Shown here: positions 1 through 6,795 of the stretch, one piece after another
Layout: each line of letters starts with the position of its first letter
How positions within the stretch are numbered: position 1 is the stretch's first letter
Assembly: GCA_017745115.1 (NCBI GenBank)
Contig: JAGIAA010000033.1
Span: 1-31,213 of the forward strand
Source of the DNA: Sphingobium sp.
GTDB taxonomy: Bacteria > Pseudomonadota > Alphaproteobacteria > Sphingomonadales > Sphingomonadaceae
Direction: 5' to 3'
DNA: 31,213 nt
Program-made: the position numbers and the translations under genes
Notes under the pieces: model-generated
Told to the model about the DNA's origin: nothing
The model's database searches: none
What the model saw: only the letters and a program-made list of their open reading frames with translations

Positions 1-36
1 CAGCAGGATCGGCAGATATTGCGACAGATCGACCAC
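1..36 (-). CDS. nuoA: NADH-quinone oxidoreductase subunit A, N-terminal fragment
   Basis: Only the first 12 codons lie in the window; the gene runs off the left edge. Read on the minus strand from a GTG at 36, the peptide is MVDLSQYLPILL, which I recognise as the usual N-terminus of NuoA in sphingomonads. NuoA is a small membrane subunit of respiratory complex I. A good ribosome binding site, GAGGGG, sits six bases before the GTG (positions 43-48), which supports the start. The nuo operon would continue to the left. The assignment rests on a short peptide plus the ribosome binding site, so it is probable rather than certain. Confidence 0.72.
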   Translation of the reverse strand, partial: MVDLSQYLPILL

Positions 37-72
37 AAAATTCCCCTCGGCCAAATACGGCCCTTTCGCGGG

Positions 73-101
73 GCTTTAGGACTGCTGCACGTGCGAGGCA
101 A
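73..101 (-). promoter_or_regulatory. candidate sigma70-type promoter for nuoA
   Basis: On the minus strand TTGCCT (101-96) and TAAAGC (78-73) are separated by exactly 17 bases and lie about 40 bases upstream of the nuoA GTG at 36. Both boxes match the consensus only partly, so this is a weak prediction. Confidence 0.3.
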
Positions 102-113
102 GCCTTCGGTAGC

Positions 114-128
114 TGAGAATGACTCGCA
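114..128 (+). promoter_or_regulatory. candidate Fur-type iron box upstream of bfd
   Basis: TGAGAAT-G-ACTCGCA is a 7-1-7 imperfect inverted repeat in which 5 of 7 arm positions pair. The layout resembles alphaproteobacterial Fur boxes (TGAGAAT or TGCGAAT, one base, then the complement). It lies 125 bases upstream of the bfd start, in the gap between divergent nuoA and bfd. A second, weaker TTGC/GCAA symmetry lies at 218-234, just before bfd. Iron control of bfd is well known in bacteria, but binding here is inference. Confidence 0.35.
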
Positions 129-252
129 ACAATTTGGAGGCCAAAAAGGCGTGCAACGGCGACAGAAGAGCGCGCCGAAAAGCGACTCAGTTCGCCGCAA
201 AAAGATGGTAAACGCTATTGCAAATGCCTCGCAAGAGCTGTATCTACGCCTC

Positions 253-474
253 ATGTACGTCTGCATCTGCAATGCCATCAAGGAAGACGAACTGCGGGAA
301 GTGGCGCGCCATGGCGTGACTTGTCCCGAAGCTGCCTATGCCGTCCTCGGCAAAGCGCCGCAGTGCCGCACCTGCCTCGATCATGCCGAAGACGTGATGA
401 GCGAAGAGCGCGCCCGTTGCGCTGGCCGCTGCCCGGGGCGCAGTGTTTCGCTCCCCGGCTCCCTCGCTGCCTGA
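253..474 (+). CDS. bfd: bacterioferritin-associated ferredoxin (Bfd)
   Basis: This 73-residue protein has the four cysteines of the [2Fe-2S] Bfd/BFD-like fold: C4-x-C6 at the N-terminus and C38-x2-C41 in the PQCRTC motif. Bfd docks on bacterioferritin and passes electrons to its haem, so that stored ferric iron is reduced and released. The next gene is bfr, its expected partner, 154 bases downstream on the same strand. The start at 253 gives the standard MYVCICNAI beginning; the reading frame is open further upstream but that extension resembles nothing. No strong ribosome binding site is seen. The Pro/Ser/Ala-rich tail after residue 60 is specific to this protein. Confidence 0.88.
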   Translation: MYVCICNAIKEDELREVARHGVTCPEAAYAVLGKAPQCRTCLDHAEDVMSEERARCAGRCPGRSVSLPGSLAA

Positions 475-546
475 CACCCCCACCTAAATTCCTGCGCATC
501 ACTGGCAATAGCGGTATTTTGCGCGCTGTTGCGAGCCATGAACGAT

Positions 547-575
547 TTGCGCTGCGAGACGTTCTCGCGTGAATT
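547..575 (+). promoter_or_regulatory. candidate bfr promoter with an inverted repeat in its spacer
   Basis: A perfect inverted repeat, GCGAGA-cgt-TCTCGC, covers 554-568. It falls inside the spacer between TTGCGC (547-552) and TGAATT (570-575), which are 17 bases apart and about 55 bases upstream of bfr. The promoter boxes are weak; the inverted repeat is exact. A regulator site for iron control of bfr is a reasonable guess but unproven. Confidence 0.3.
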
Positions 576-628
576 CAGCGGTTCCCGGTGCTAGAAGCCG
601 CCATCCGACAGCATAATGGAGCGAAGCC

Positions 629-1108
629 ATGAAGGGCGACGAAAAGGTCATCGAATTTCTCAACCTGGCCCTCAAGAACGAGCTGACGGCGATCAACCAA
701 TATTTCCTGCATTACCGGATGCTCAATCATTGGGGCATCACGCGCCTCGCCAAGTTCGAATATGAGGAATCGATCGAGGAGATGAAGCACGCCGACAAGC
801 TGGCGGAGCGCATCCTGTTCCTCGACGGCCTGCCCAATTTCCAGCTGCTCGGTCGCCTGCGCATCGGATCGACCGTCGAGGAAGTGCTGAAGGCGGACCT
901 CGAGACCGAATATGAGGCCATTCCGGTGCTGCGCGACGCCATCGCCCATTGCGAAAGCGTGCGCGATTATGTGAGCCGCGACCTGTTCCAGCATATCCTC
1001 GATAATGAGGAGGAGCATGTCGACACGATCGAGACCCAGTTCGAGATGATCGAGCGCATGGGCTTGCAGAACTATATCCAGCTCAACAGCGAAGCCGTCG
1101 AGGCCTAA
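629..1108 (+). CDS. bfr: bacterioferritin
   Basis: This 159-residue protein is full length for the haem-containing 24-mer ferritin that oxidises Fe(II) and stores it as a mineral core in the cytoplasm. All ferroxidase-centre ligands are present at the classical positions: E18, E51, H54, E94, E127 and H130. M52, which ligates the haem at the subunit interface, is also present. The start at 629 has a GGAG site seven bases upstream (618-621). It follows bfd, its electron donor for iron release, so the two form an iron storage and mobilisation pair. Its 3' end lies 6 bases from the convergent gene that ends at 1115, and no terminator fits between them. Confidence 0.96.
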   Translation: MKGDEKVIEFLNLALKNELTAINQYFLHYRMLNHWGITRLAKFEYEESIEEMKHADKLAERILFLDGLPNFQLLGRLRIGSTVEEVLKADLETEYEAIPVLRDAIAHCESVRDYVSRDLFQHILDNEEEHVDTIETQFEMIERMGLQNYIQLNSEAVEA

Positions 1109-1114
1109 GGACGC

Positions 1115-2290
1115 TCAGCGCACCTGGATTGCCCTTAGGATTGTGGCTCGGGGCACCTGATCGTCACGGGGCTTGCCGCTCTCGCCCCAGACTTCCCACT
1201 GTCCATCGGCGACATAGACGAAATCCGGGCCTACCAACGCGCCCAGCGTCGGCTCGCCCCAGGCTTTGTTGGCGCGCTCCAGCACTTCTACATGATCGAC
1301 CGCGGTCTCGGCCGCGTTCAGATGAATACGCACGATGCGGCGTGGACTGGTGCCGTTCTGGATGGCGATGAGGCCGGTCTCGCTTCGGACCAGCCCATCG
1401 ATACCATCCAGCATGAGCGGTTCCTTGCCCGCCAGCCATGCGAGTGTCCCGGACGCGAGGTCCACGCGGGCAATCCCTTGACCGTAGCCCGCGACAAGCA
1501 ATGCCTTGCCGTCGCGGCTCGGTACCATGCCTTGCGGGCTTCGGATCGGACCGCCCGGCGCGACGAGTGCCGAGAGGATCGTGCACCCCGGCGCGCAGCG
1601 ATAGACGCCGCCCTTGAGGCCATCGCTCACATAGACCGTGCCATCCATGCCGACGGCGACATCGCCGGGACTGCCCTCCGCGCCCGCCGGCATGGTCTTG
1701 AGGTCGACCAGCTGCAGGGTATCGGCATTCACCTCGAGCACGCCAGGCGTGATGGCGGACTTATCGGCGACCGGCTCGGCGACACCGACCGCAATCCATA
1801 ACCGCCGCCGCTGAGCGTCCATTGCCATGCCGAACAGGCCGCCGATACCGTCGGGAAGCGCGATACGGCGCCAGTTCGCACCGTCCTGGACCAGCAAGTG
1901 CCCGTCGACGACCGTCGCGACGAATAACCGCTTCAGTTGGGAATCGTAGGCGATGCCTTCGACGAGCCGCTGGTCTGCCGGAACGGTGGTATAGGAACGG
2001 CTGACCTCGAGAGGCGCGCCGTTGCTATCGAAATTGGCCATCAATGCCGCCCGCCGATCGGTCTTGATCAGCGGCGCTATGCGCTCCTGGCTCGGCTTGG
2101 AAAGGCCGCCGCCCATGGCCGCAAGTTCCATCGCTGCCGCCTCAACGCCGGCGGCGTCGCCCGCGTTCAGTGCTGTGCCGAGCCTGGTGCGCGCCGCGAT
2201 CGAGCTGGTTTCGAAACGCGGCGCCTCATCGGCCGCGACGAGCGGCGTAGCGAGCAGGGCCAGCGCGATCAGGCCGGCCCTGTGCCGCAT
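1115..2290 (-). CDS. exported SMP-30/gluconolactonase-like beta-propeller protein
   Basis: The product is 391 residues and begins with a signal peptide (charged start, hydrophobic stretch of about residues 5-20, ending LVAADEAP), so it is probably periplasmic. After a helical segment rich in Ala (residues 25-70) come propeller-like repeats with the flavour of SMP-30/NHL proteins, for example VEGIAYDS, PGDVAVGMDGTVYVSDG and SPQGMVPSRDGKALLVAGYG. Enzymes of this superfamily include lactonases, but I cannot identify a substrate or a complete metal site. It is the last gene of the efp-led minus-strand operon, and its ATG overlaps the stop of the inositol-monophosphatase-family gene by one base (TGATG), which suggests translational coupling. 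The fold is fairly sure; the activity is unknown. Confidence 0.72.
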   Translation of the reverse strand: MRHRAGLIALALLATPLVAADEAPRFETSSIAARTRLGTALNAGDAAGVEAAAMELAAMGGGLSKPSQERIAPLIKTDRRAALMANFDSNGAPLEVSRSYTTVPADQRLVEGIAYDSQLKRLFVATVVDGHLLVQDGANWRRIALPDGIGGLFGMAMDAQRRRLWIAVGVAEPVADKSAITPGVLEVNADTLQLVDLKTMPAGAEGSPGDVAVGMDGTVYVSDGLKGGVYRCAPGCTILSALVAPGGPIRSPQGMVPSRDGKALLVAGYGQGIARVDLASGTLAWLAGKEPLMLDGIDGLVRSETGLIAIQNGTSPRRIVRIHLNAAETAVDHVEVLERANKAWGEPTLGALVGPDFVYVADGQWEVWGESGKPRDDQVPRATILRAIQVR

Positions 2291-3108
2291 CAGCGCAGCG
2301 AGCCTGCGAGCAGCTTATGGAGCTTGGAGTGGAGCACGTCGTTCGCGGCGAGAATTTCGCGCCGCTCGACCGGCTCGGCACCGCCCCGGAAATCCGTGAC
2401 AAACCCGCCTGCCTCGCGCACTAGCAAGATGCCTGCCGAAACGTCCCATGGGGCGAGATCGCTTTCCCAGAAGCCGTCATAACGGCCTGCAGCCACCCAG
2501 GCGAGATCGAGCGCTGCGGAACCGAAGCGGCGGATACCCGCCACCGACGGCGCGATCGCGCCGAAGATGCGTGACCACTGCGCGAAATCGCCATGGCCAA
2601 GATAGGGAATACCGGTCGCCACGAGCGCCTCGGTCAGATCGCGGCGGGCGGATACGCGCAGCCGCTGGTCGTGGCGCCAGGCGCCACGCGACTTTTCGGC
2701 CCAATAGGTCTCATCGAGAATCGGCTGATAGATGAGGCCGGTCGTGACCTCGCCCCAGCCCTTGCCGTCGAGGCGCGGCTCCTGCACCGCGATCGAGATC
2801 GCGAAATGCGGGATGCCGTGCAGGAAGTTGCTGGTGCCATCGAGCGGATCGATAACCCAGCGCGGCTTGTTGGGGTCGCCAGCAACCTCGCCGCCTTCCT
2901 CGAGCAGGAAACCCCAGTCCGGGCGCGCCTTGCTGAGCTCCGCGACGAGCGTTTCCTCGGCCTTCTTGTCGGCCATTGAAACGAAGTCGGCAGGCCCCTT
3001 GCGGCTCACCTGGAGGTGTTGGACCTCGCCGAAATCGCGGCGAAGCTGCGGCGCGACCTTGCGTGCGGCACGCTCGATGACGGTCAGAAGGCCTGAATGC
3101 GAAACCAT
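2290..3108 (-). CDS. suhB: inositol monophosphatase family protein (SuhB-like)
   Basis: The 272-residue protein carries the metal-dependent phosphatase motifs of the family: the acidic LLEEGGE at residues 68-74, WVIDPLDGTSNF at 84-95 (metal ligands D87 and D90), and WDVSAG at 221-226 with D222, followed by REAGG. Such enzymes dephosphorylate myo-inositol phosphates with Mg2+; some members act on other substrates, and E. coli SuhB also acts in rRNA transcription antitermination, so the physiological role is not fixed by sequence. It starts 3 bases after the stop of the small secreted protein gene and overlaps the SMP-30-like gene by one base, which places it within the efp operon. Confidence 0.9.
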   Translation of the reverse strand: MVSHSGLLTVIERAARKVAPQLRRDFGEVQHLQVSRKGPADFVSMADKKAEETLVAELSKARPDWGFLLEEGGEVAGDPNKPRWVIDPLDGTSNFLHGIPHFAISIAVQEPRLDGKGWGEVTTGLIYQPILDETYWAEKSRGAWRHDQRLRVSARRDLTEALVATGIPYLGHGDFAQWSRIFGAIAPSVAGIRRFGSAALDLAWVAAGRYDGFWESDLAPWDVSAGILLVREAGGFVTDFRGGAEPVERREILAANDVLHSKLHKLLAGSLR

Positions 3109-3111
3109 CGG

Positions 3112-3558
3112 TCAGCGCCCCTGCGGCTTCGCGCCGGGTTTTGCTGGCGTGGGCGCAGGCTTGGCGGGCGCAGCAGGTGCCGGCGTGGCTGCAGCATCCG
3201 TCGGCTTGGGCCGATAACCGCAAATCCCGGCCATGACCCCGAGAACCTGCTCGGGCTCGCGCTTGTTGATCTTGCCAGGGTTGGCGGCAATGACCTTGGC
3301 GATACCCTCGCTGATCTTGGAGAAGCTGTTCTGGTAGAGACACTGGAACAGCGCATCCTTGACCGGCGCCTCGACCTTGTCGGAGTTCATGGCGCCGACG
3401 AGCACGCGCATCTGGAAGGCGGCGTCGTCGATCTGCTCCTTGGTGGGCTGGGTCGCAGGCGTGGCGGGCTTGGGCGCAGTGGTCTGAGCCGAAACCGGAG
3501 CGTGCGACGCCGCGACAAGCGTTGCTATGGCGAGCAGGAGGGGGCTGCAGGCTCGCAT
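3112..3558 (-). CDS. small exported protein of unknown function, Ala/Pro-rich tail
   Basis: I do not recognise a named family. The 148 residues begin with a clear signal peptide (about residues 1-24, ending PVSAQ). A helical core of about 75 residues follows (from KEQIDDAAFQ to AGICGYRP) with two cysteines, one in LFQCLYQ and one in GICGY, that could form a disulfide in the periplasm. The last 35 residues are a low-complexity tail of Ala, Pro and Lys (PAPAAPAKPAPTPAK), perhaps a flexible linker or cell-wall-facing segment. The ATG overlaps the efp stop by one base, so it is coupled to efp, and the inositol-monophosphatase-family gene starts 3 bases after it. Confidence 0.75.
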   Translation of the reverse strand: MRACSPLLLAIATLVAASHAPVSAQTTAPKPATPATQPTKEQIDDAAFQMRVLVGAMNSDKVEAPVKDALFQCLYQNSFSKISEGIAKVIAANPGKINKREPEQVLGVMAGICGYRPKPTDAAATPAPAAPAKPAPTPAKPGAKPQGR

Positions 3559-4121
3559 CAGTCGGCTCGCTTCACATATTCGCGCTCGTAGACGTCAACC
3601 ACGATCCGCGTGCCGGTGACGATGTGCGGCGGCACCATGACGCGCACGCCATTGTCCAGGATCGCCGGCTTGTAGCTCGCCGAAGCGGTCTGGCCCTTCA
3701 CGACGGCGTCGGCTTCGACGACGGTCGCTTCGACCGTCTCGGGCAGGGCGACGCTGATCGGGCGCTCGTCGTACATTTCGAGCTGGACCATCATGCCATC
3801 CTGCAGGAACGCGGCGGCATCGCCGACGAGATCAGTCGGCAGGTTGATCTGGTCGTAGGTCTCGGTGTCCATGAAGACGAGCATGTCGCCCTCAGGATAG
3901 AGATACTGGAAATCCTTGGTGTCGAGCCGGATGCGCTCGACGCTCTCGGCCGAGCGGAAGCGCACGTTGTTCTTGCGTCCGTCGATGAGGTTCTTGAGTT
4001 CCACCTGCATATAGGCCCCGCCTTTGCCGGGCTGGGTGTGCTGGATCTTCACGGCGCGCCAGATGCTGCCTTCATATTCGATGTTGTTGCCGGGACGGAT
4101 GTCCACGCCGCTGATCTTCAT
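3558..4121 (-). CDS. efp: translation elongation factor P
   Basis: The 187-residue protein is full length for EF-P, which binds between the ribosomal P and E sites and relieves stalling at consecutive prolines. The N-terminal KOW-like domain contains the loop PGKGGAY with Lys33 at its tip, the residue that is beta-lysylated in bacteria with EpmA/EpmB. No epmA or epmB is visible here. Two OB domains follow, with the C-terminal signature around [29 protein letters not shown]. It is the first gene of a four-gene minus-strand operon and its stop overlaps the next start by one base. A strong ribosome binding site is not obvious. Confidence 0.97.
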   Translation of the reverse strand: MKISGVDIRPGNNIEYEGSIWRAVKIQHTQPGKGGAYMQVELKNLIDGRKNNVRFRSAESVERIRLDTKDFQYLYPEGDMLVFMDTETYDQINLPTDLVGDAAAFLQDGMMVQLEMYDERPISVALPETVEATVVEADAVVKGQTASASYKPAILDNGVRVMVPPHIVTGTRIVVDVYEREYVKRAD

Positions 4122-4191
4122 GGGATCGCCTGCCTATATGTCATAATGGTGGAAAGAGCCGGTGCGCCCTCTAGCGATGTTGACCGACCAC

Positions 4192-4212
4192 GGCAAGCGC
4201 CGCGCGCTTGCC
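4192..4212. repeat. perfect 9-bp inverted repeat between divergent efp and the NTF2-like gene
   Basis: GGCAAGCGC, a 3-base loop, then GCGCTTGCC. It lies 54 bases before the plus-strand gene at 4266 and 71 bases before the efp start on the other strand. No T-run follows on either strand, so it is not a typical terminator; an operator or a leader hairpin is possible. Confidence 0.45.
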
Positions 4213-4265
4213 CGATGAGGTGGAGCGCCCTAGCGTGGCCCGATATTTGGGAGAGGAACGGACGA

Positions 4266-4667
4266 ATGGCGCGCACGCCCCAAGAAGAAGCTAATGCTCA
4301 GCTGGTCATCGACCTGTTCAACAAGGTCCTCATCCCGATGGACAAGACCCTCGTCGACGACTTCATCGCCGAGGATTATCTCCAGCACAGTTCGCTGGCC
4401 GAGCCCGGGCGAGACGCGCTTAAGCGCTGGCTGGATTTCGTCCGCGTCGAAAGCCCGGAGGCGACGCAGAAGATCTACCGCGTCTTCGCCGAAGACGATC
4501 ATGTGATCACGCATCAGCACGTCATCCGCTGGCCGGGCGACGCGGGTTTCGCGGTTTGCGACATCTTCCGCATCGAGAATGGCAAAATCGTCGAGCACTG
4601 GGACGTGCTTCAGGAGATCTCGGCCAATCCGGTCAATCCCAACTCGATGTTCGAGAACGGTGTTTAA
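4266..4667 (+). CDS. NTF2/SnoaL-like family protein
   Basis: The start ATG at 4266 has AGGA eight bases upstream (4254-4257). The 133-residue product has the features of the cone-shaped NTF2/SnoaL fold: an N-terminal helix (EEANAQLVIDLFNKVL), the YLQHSS segment, and the strongly family-like DIFRIENGKIVEHWDVLQEI near the C-terminus. Members range from polyketide cyclases and ketosteroid isomerases to proteins without known activity, so no reaction can be assigned. It has no signal peptide. It is divergent from efp and convergent with thiE, standing alone as a single-gene unit. Confidence 0.8.
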   Translation: MARTPQEEANAQLVIDLFNKVLIPMDKTLVDDFIAEDYLQHSSLAEPGRDALKRWLDFVRVESPEATQKIYRVFAEDDHVITHQHVIRWPGDAGFAVCDIFRIENGKIVEHWDVLQEISANPVNPNSMFENGV

Positions 4668-4739
4668 ACCGCCTCTAGTTGCCCGGCAGGTTCATCATCG
4701 GCTTGCGGTCCATGCCCGGCCGGGTCGATTGAGGCGCGA

Positions 4740-5366
4740 CTAACCCAAAAGCTTGCCGAATGCCGCCACGCCGGCCCCGACGCCCTGCGGATGCGCCCAG
4801 ACGGCGCTGCTGACCGCTAGGAAATCGGCGCCTGCCTCGACCAGGGGACCGGCATTGTCCGCCGTGATTCCACCGATCGCGACGCAAGGCACTTCCATCA
4901 AGGACGACCACCAGGTCAGGATGGCAGGCTCTGCATGGTGCTCGACGACTTTGGTGGCCGTCGGAAAGAAAGCGCCGAACGCGACATAATCGGCGCCCGC
5001 CTCGCCCGCTTCCATCGCAAGATGGCGGCTGTCGTGACAGGTCACGCCGATCTGGGCCGAGGGGCCAAGAATGCGCCGCGCTTCTTTGGGATCGCCATCG
5101 CCCTGTCCCAGATGCACGCCATCGGCGCCAAGGCGCTTGGCGATCGAGATGCTGTCATTGACGATGAACGCGACATCGTGTTCCGCGCAAAGACGCTGCA
5201 GCGGCTCGGCAAAACGCACAATCTCGTCATCGCTCACGCCCTTGAGACGCAGTTGGAATGCGGCGACCGGCCCGCCGTCGAACGCCGAGCGCAGCGTGTC
5301 CACGAAGTCGGCGCCAATGGTCGCGGGCGAGATGAGATAGAGCTGGCAGGTCGGCTGTGTTGTCAT
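4740..5366 (-). CDS. thiE: thiamine phosphate synthase
   Basis: The 208-residue TIM-barrel protein joins HMP-pyrophosphate with the thiazole phosphate to give thiamine phosphate. Recognisable ThiE motifs in order are FQLRLKG (residues 37-43), AFIVNDSISIAKRLGADGVHLGQGD, GVTCHDSRH, GADYVAFGAFFPTATK (a variant of the GPxxPTxTK phosphate loop) and AIGGITADN. TenI-type paralogues look similar, but the VHLGQGD and FPTATK segments favour ThiE. No other thiamine gene and no TPP riboswitch was found near it. Its start is 73 bases from the divergent DUF72 gene, and no strong ribosome binding site is seen. Confidence 0.9.
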   Translation of the reverse strand: MTTQPTCQLYLISPATIGADFVDTLRSAFDGGPVAAFQLRLKGVSDDEIVRFAEPLQRLCAEHDVAFIVNDSISIAKRLGADGVHLGQGDGDPKEARRILGPSAQIGVTCHDSRHLAMEAGEAGADYVAFGAFFPTATKVVEHHAEPAILTWWSSLMEVPCVAIGGITADNAGPLVEAGADFLAVSSAVWAHPQGVGAGVAAFGKLLG

Positions 5367-5439
5367 CGGCGCGGTCTAGCCGCTTTTGCCCTGTCGGGAA
5401 AAGGGGGAGCACAATCGATGCCTCCGGCGTTTCATCGCC

Positions 5440-6156
5440 ATGATCCGCATCGGCTGCTCCGGATGGAATTATCGCGACTGGCGTGGCCGCTTCTATCCCG
5501 AGAACATGGCCGTGAAGGATTGGTTCGCCTCCTATGCCCGGCATTTCGATACGGTCGAGATCAACAACAGCTTCTACCGCCTTCCCCAGCCTGGCACGGT
5601 CGACAAATGGCGCGAGCAAGCGCCGCCCGGTTTCTGTTACGCGGTGAAGGCCAATCGTTACCTTACGCAGTCGAAGCGCCTGAAAGACTGCGAGGAGCCG
5701 ATGGCGCGCATGATGGCTTCCTACCGCCATTTCGGAGCCACTCTGGGGCCCATACTTTATCAGCTGCCGCCCAGTCTGAAATGCGACCATGAGCGATTGG
5801 AGGCCTTCCTTCGCATTCTGCCCGGCGACGCGGTCCACATCTTCGAATTCCGGCATCAGAGCTGGTATGCGGACAGGACCTACGCGCTCCTCGAGCATTA
5901 TGGCGCGGGCTTCTGCACACATGATATGCCGGGTTCGCTCAGCCCTCGCCTGGCATTAGGATCCGCCGCCTATGTTCGCTTCCACGGCACGACGAGCAAA
6001 TATCGCGGGCGATATCCGGACCCACAGCTCGCGGACTGGGCGGCGTGGATGAAGCAGCAGGCCTCGGCCGGACGGGCCGTCTGGGCCTATTTCAACAACG
6101 ACTATGATGCCCAGGCGATCGACGACGCGATGCGCCTCAAGGATATGTGCAGCTAG
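5440..6156 (+). CDS. DUF72 family protein (YecE-like)
   Basis: From ATG 5440 the product is 238 residues beginning MIRIGCSGWNYRDWRG, the hallmark start of DUF72 proteins. Other family features are EINNSFYRLP, FCYAVKANRYLT, the ILYQLPPSLKCD segment and EFRHQSWY. The fold is a TIM-like barrel; the function is unknown, although some bacteria carry it near DNA repair or stress genes. An ATG at 5418 is in a different frame, and the purine-rich stretch at 5403-5409 is too far away to serve 5440, so the start is chosen by family alignment. Its TAG stop shares CTAG with the gpx stop on the other strand. Confidence 0.87.
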   Translation: MIRIGCSGWNYRDWRGRFYPENMAVKDWFASYARHFDTVEINNSFYRLPQPGTVDKWREQAPPGFCYAVKANRYLTQSKRLKDCEEPMARMMASYRHFGATLGPILYQLPPSLKCDHERLEAFLRILPGDAVHIFEFRHQSWYADRTYALLEHYGAGFCTHDMPGSLSPRLALGSAAYVRFHGTTSKYRGRYPDPQLADWAAWMKQQASAGRAVWAYFNNDYDAQAIDDAMRLKDMCS

Positions 6157-6662
6157 CCGGCCGCAGCGGAGCCTGACAGCATCGCTTCGAGCGCCGCGAT
6201 CAACTCAGGATCATTGGGCTCGGTACGCGGCGAGAAGCGACGCACGACATGGCCGTCGCGGCTGACCAGGAACTTCTCGAAATTCCAGGCGATCTCCGCG
6301 TCCGGCGTGTCCGACTGGGCAATCAACCCCGCATAGAGTGGATGCTTATCCGGTCCCTTGACGGTGATCTTCTCGAACATCGGAAAGTCGACGCCGAAAT
6401 TGGTCGTGCAGAAGGTCGCGATCTCGTCATTGCTGCCCGGCTCCTGCCCGGCGAAATCATTGGCCGGAAAACCGAGAACGACGAGGCCTTGGTCTCGATA
6501 GTCCCGGTAGAGCTTCTCCAGTCCCTCATATTGCGGCGTCAGCCCGCATTTGGAGGCGACGTTGACGATGAGCAGAACCTTGCCGGCATAGTCGGCGAGC
6601 GTGGCGTCATCGCCCCTGATCGTTTTGAGCGGAATATCGGCGACATCGAGCGTGGCAGTCAT
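6153..6662 (-). CDS. glutathione peroxidase family thiol peroxidase
   Basis: The start at 6662 (MTATLDVAD) is preceded by GGGAGAAG, so the longer open frame up to 6725 is not needed; the product is 169 residues. Key residues are the peroxidatic Cys39 in NVASKCGLTPQY (Cys instead of selenocysteine), Gln73 in FAGQEPG, and Trp126-Asn127 in WNFEKFL. The family motif FPCNQF reads FPANDF here, so the middle cysteine is Ala. Cys85 in FCTTNFGVDFP remains at the position of the resolving cysteine of thioredoxin-dependent GPx enzymes. The protein therefore probably reduces peroxides using thioredoxin rather than glutathione. It is cytoplasmic and convergent with the DUF72 gene. Confidence 0.92.
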   Translation of the reverse strand: MTATLDVADIPLKTIRGDDATLADYAGKVLLIVNVASKCGLTPQYEGLEKLYRDYRDQGLVVLGFPANDFAGQEPGSNDEIATFCTTNFGVDFPMFEKITVKGPDKHPLYAGLIAQSDTPDAEIAWNFEKFLVSRDGHVVRRFSPRTEPNDPELIAALEAMLSGSAAAG

Positions 6663-6795
6663 TGGGCTTCTCCCGCTTTGGCCATCCCTCAATATCACAA
6701 GGCCGCACAAAGTTGCTGCAATCATATTGCCCGAGCGCCGGATGGCGATGGACCAGCCGCTCGTGCCGGACTATTCAGAGCCCCGGGAGAGGGGC

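Noticed and set aside
4675..4713. Tiny minus-strand frame reading MDRKPMMNLPGN downstream of thiE
   Set aside because: Twelve codons, no clear ribosome binding site, and no family recognised; not enough to call.
5367..5439. Possible TPP riboswitch ahead of thiE
   Set aside because: The leader is only about 70 bases and the CTGAGA and ACCTGA-type core was not found.
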